In this document: piece after piece, positions 5,253 to 7,922 of the stretch
How the letters are laid out: each line of letters starts with the position of its first letter
Position numbering within the stretch: position 1 is the first letter of the stretch
Made by a program: the position numbers and the translations under genes
Assembly (NCBI GenBank): GCA_964401455.1
Contig: CAYNYI010000117.1
Span: 1 to 7,922 of the forward strand
Length of the DNA stretch: 7,922 nucleotides
Origin: CAYNYI01 sp964401455
GTDB taxonomy: Bacteria > Fibrobacterota > OXYB2-FULL-49-7 > CAYNYI01
Reading direction: 5' to 3'
Notes under the pieces: model-generated
Database searches by the model: none
What the model was told of the DNA's origin: nothing
What the model saw: the letters and a program-made list of their open reading frames with translations, nothing else

Positions 5253-7922
5253 ATGTATCAAAAAGCAATGACTACATTAAGAACTTTGCTGCCTGATTCC
5301 GCCTCGGTAAGCCGGGATGAAATCGAAGACGCAGTAAATATGTTATTATCTATTTCTATGTACAGCGATCTTGAACGGGATAAACTGATCCGGGAAGCAG
5401 AATCGCTGTACAGGATAAGGGTGGAAGATTACCGGATTATTGAGAGAGAAAGGCATGTTCCCTGGGTAAGCGTCAGGAAAGCTGAAATTTCCTGGGATTT
5501 CTGGTCCCGGTACCGGAACTTTCTGCAGATTGAGAAAAACTTTGCCCCGGAAGTTCTGAACAAACTGGACCGCCTGACAGACCGGATTCTTGACGGCTTG
5601 TTTGATCCTTCAGAAAATATAAGGATTGATAAAAAAGGGCTGGTTGTCGGGCAGGTACAATCCGGCAAAACCGCAAACTATACCGGTTTAATCTGCAAGG
5701 CTGCAGATGCCGGTTTCAAACTGATTGTTGTACTTGCAGGTATTCACAACAACCTCAGAAGTCAGACGCAATTGCGTCTGGATGAAGGCTTTCTTGGGTT
5801 TGATACGCAGCATACCCGTGCCTTTAATCAGGACAATGTCAAAATTGGTGTCGGACGGCCCACGAACACCGCAATAGCACACTCTCTGACTTCAAGCCTG
5901 GACAACGGGGCTTTTACCCAGCCGGCAGCCAACTCCCTCGGACTGAATTTCAATACCAATGAGCCGATTATCGCGGTAGTAAAAAAGAATCCAAATGTTT
6001 TAAGAAGGCTGTATGAATGGCTGTCCGTCCATGCCATGGGCAATCCGGAGGGGAAGCGTATTATACAAAACAAGGCGCTCCTTCTTATTGACGATGAAGC
6101 CGACAATGCCTCTATCAATATATCAAATGACCCTGAAAAACGAAGTACCATCAACAGACGAATCACCGATATCCTCGGGCTTTTTGGGAAAACCGGGTAT
6201 GTAGGCTACACCGCTACTCCTTTTGCAAATATTTTTATTCCTCTTGAAGAAGACAATCTGTTTCCGCGCGATTTTATTGTGAATATCCCGCCGCCCTCCA
6301 ATTATATCGGTCCGGAAAAGGTTTTTGGTTTTCGTCTGATTGAAGAAGATGAATATTCCGATGATATTCTGCCGATAGTAAACCGGATTGATGATTATTC
6401 GGATTTTGTACCGGACAGGCATAAAAAGGACGATCAGCTGCCCTCCGGATTGCCGGATTCCCTCAAGCTTGGAATCAGGTGCTTCATTCTTACCTGTGCG
6501 GTTAGAACAGCAAGAGGCCAGACTGCTGCTCACAATTCTATGCTTATACATGTTTCACGTTTTGTGCGCTGGCAGGATCATATCACTGAACTGGTGCAGA
6601 ATCAGTTTGATTATTACAGAATGGGGATCGATCAGAACGATCCGGATACTATCGAACTTTTCAGAAGCACCTTTGAAGATGACCGTGAAGGGTACAAATC
6701 ATACAGGACAGTTTCAGATCAGATTCTTCACAGTTCTCTGTCAGAAATCGACCCCGAAATTCAGGTTCATGAGTGGCGTGAGGTGCAGCCTCATTTGTAT
6801 AATGCTGTATCGAAAATTTCCGTAAAAGCCATACACGGCGGGTCAAAAGAAGCTTTGGACTACTATGACCACAGGAATGGTTTATCGGTTATTGCAGTCG
6901 GGGGAAATAAGCTGTCCCGGGGGCTTACTTTGGAAGGGTTGTCTGTTTCCTATTATCTGAGAGCTTCCCGGATGTATGACACATTGATGCAGATGGGGAG
7001 ATGGTTCGGATACAGACCAGGATATGTTGATTTATGCAGGCTGTTTACCAGCAGAGAGCTCAATGAGTGGTTCTGCCACATTACCCACGCCTCAGAAGAA
7101 CTCCGGCAGGAATTTGATTATATGTCCGATGTCGCAGGTTCCACTCCCGAGCAATACGCCCTTCGTGTAAGAACACACCCGGGCATTCTCCAGATTTCAG
7201 CCGCCAATAAACTGAAAGCAGCCGTAACCGTTAATGTTTCCCATTCAGGCAGGCTGGTTGAATCCTATGAACTCAAAAAAGACATCACTGCTATAGATAA
7301 CAATTTCCACAGAACCCGGGCATATATTGCTTCCCTGCCAGCTCCCGATGGAGCCCCTTTGGCAAAAAACAATTTTATCTGGTTTGATCGGCCGGCCGAT
7401 GAAGTGATAAGTTTTCTTGAAGGCTTTAAAACTCCTGAAAACCTGAAGGCCTATGATCCCCAGAATCTGAGCCGTTTTATAAATAAACAGCTGCCAAATG
7501 GTGAACTGACTGACTGGCGAATAGCGCTGATGTCAAAAAAAGATGCAGTCCGCTCTTATGATTTTCAGATTAATGGTTCTGCTGTAAAAGTGGGCGCCTT
7601 TATCAGGAAGCAGGATCACAGCAATTCAAGCCATGATGTCTATTACATTAAAAAGTCCCATATTATCAGTCCGCGGCACGAGTTTATCGACCTTGAACAA
7701 GATGAATATCAGCGGGCACTGGAACTTACGAAGGAAGTCCGGGCCATGGAAGGCAAAGAAGGCGACCCTCCATATCCGAGCGGCGAAATATTGAGAAATC
7801 AGATAAGAGATCCAAAAAAGCCTTTGCTGATTATCTATCTTCTTGACCCGGCCGGAAGTGAAACCGGCCTGCCTGAAAACACAAATCCGTTTGTAGGTTA
7901 CGCAATCAGTTTTCCGCGGAGT
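5253..7922 (+). CDS. Z1-domain superfamily II helicase-like ATPase (3' end outside window)
   Basis: This frame stays open for 890 codons to the right edge. It is a P-loop NTPase of the Z1 type, probably a nucleic-acid translocase working with the GHKL ATPase. Walker A is VGQVQSGKT (132-140, K139), followed by a motif Ia-like AGIHNNLRSQTQ (162-173), a Walker B DEAD-type box LLLIDDEAD (276-284), VGYTATPFAN (317-326, motif III-like), GGNKLSRGLTLEG (550-562), and the Z1 hallmark QMGRWFGYRPGYVDLCRLF (580-598) with a candidate arginine finger. The N-terminal 130 residues, FWSRYRNFL through LTDRILDGLFDP, match the family's usual lead-in. Z1 proteins are commonly around 900-1000 residues, so only a short C-terminal piece is probably missing. 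It starts 5 nt after the ATPase gene; GAAGTGAAG upstream of the ATG at 5253 can act as the ribosome site. A GTG at 5244, overlapping the preceding stop, is an alternative start. Confidence 0.93.
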   Translation, partial: MYQKAMTTLRTLLPDSASVSRDEIEDAVNMLLSISMYSDLERDKLIREAESLYRIRVEDYRIIERERHVPWVSVRKAEISWDFWSRYRNFLQIEKNFAPEVLNKLDRLTDRILDGLFDPSENIRIDKKGLVVGQVQSGKTANYTGLICKAADAGFKLIVVLAGIHNNLRSQTQLRLDEGFLGFDTQHTRAFNQDNVKIGVGRPTNTAIAHSLTSSLDNGAFTQPAANSLGLNFNTNEPIIAVVKKNPNVLRRLYEWLSVHAMGNPEGKRIIQNKALLLIDDEADNASINISNDPEKRSTINRRITDILGLFGKTGYVGYTATPFANIFIPLEEDNLFPRDFIVNIPPPSNYIGPEKVFGFRLIEEDEYSDDILPIVNRIDDYSDFVPDRHKKDDQLPSGLPDSLKLGIRCFILTCAVRTARGQTAAHNSMLIHVSRFVRWQDHITELVQNQFDYYRMGIDQNDPDTIELFRSTFEDDREGYKSYRTVSDQILHSSLSEIDPEIQVHEWREVQPHLYNAVSKISVKAIHGGSKEALDYYDHRNGLSVIAVGGNKLSRGLTLEGLSVSYYLRASRMYDTLMQMGRWFGYRPGYVDLCRLFTSRELNEWFCHITHASEELRQEFDYMSDVAGSTPEQYALRVRTHPGILQISAANKLKAAVTVNVSHSGRLVESYELKKDITAIDNNFHRTRAYIASLPAPDGAPLAKNNFIWFDRPADEVISFLEGFKTPENLKAYDPQNLSRFINKQLPNGELTDWRIALMSKKDAVRSYDFQINGSAVKVGAFIRKQDHSNSSHDVYYIKKSHIISPRHEFIDLEQDEYQRALELTKEVRAMEGKEGDPPYPSGEILRNQIRDPKKPLLIIYLLDPAGSETGLPENTNPFVGYAISFPRS

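Noticed and set aside
5688..6846. Several short frames on both strands within the Z1 gene
   Set aside because: The Z1 frame is continuous from 5253 to the edge with all helicase motifs; the short frames are overlaps without start signals or domains.

Overview
The window splits into an AT-rich, transposon-marked left part (1 to about 1620) and an ordered run of four defence-type genes on the + strand (1635 to the right edge). The organism is bacterial and cannot be identified from this window. Moderate GC in the right part and the scattered insertion-sequence debris would fit an IS-rich environmental proteobacterium or Desulfobacterota-like genome, but that is only a guess. No rRNA, tRNA, CRISPR array or housekeeping gene is present.

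Left part. Positions 3-386 are the C-terminal end of an IS4-like DDE transposase that enters from outside the window. A lone gene for a 230-residue, four-helix membrane protein follows (473-1165). It is strongly AT-rich and carries a near-perfect palindrome inside its reading frame (786-817). The gene-free stretch 1166-1634 is not empty: it holds three copies of a short repeat with the core CCAAGYTAACTT (two direct, one inverted), a 12-bp tandem duplication and a 16-bp hairpin. Together these look like a MITE or the ends of a decayed insertion sequence lying immediately upstream of the defence operon.

Right part. The order is vsr (very-short-patch-repair-type endonuclease), a 546-residue C5-cytosine DNA methyltransferase, a GHKL (MutL/MORC/HSP90-like) ATPase, and a Z1-domain superfamily II helicase-like ATPase that runs off the right edge. 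vsr overlaps the methyltransferase by 20 nt. The ATPase follows the methyltransferase after 81 nt, and the Z1 gene follows the ATPase after 5 nt, so the set is probably transcribed together. It matches the class of predicted restriction-modification systems in which a cytosine methylase and a Vsr-like nuclease are joined to a MutL/MORC-like ATPase and a Z1 helicase, described computationally by Iyer, Abhiman and Aravind (2008).

Likely working model (inference). The methyltransferase marks self DNA. Vsr repairs T:G mismatches produced when the 5-methylcytosine deaminates, or acts as the nuclease. The GHKL ATPase and the Z1 motor sense and process unmodified foreign DNA. No dedicated restriction nuclease is visible; if there is one it should lie downstream of 7922.
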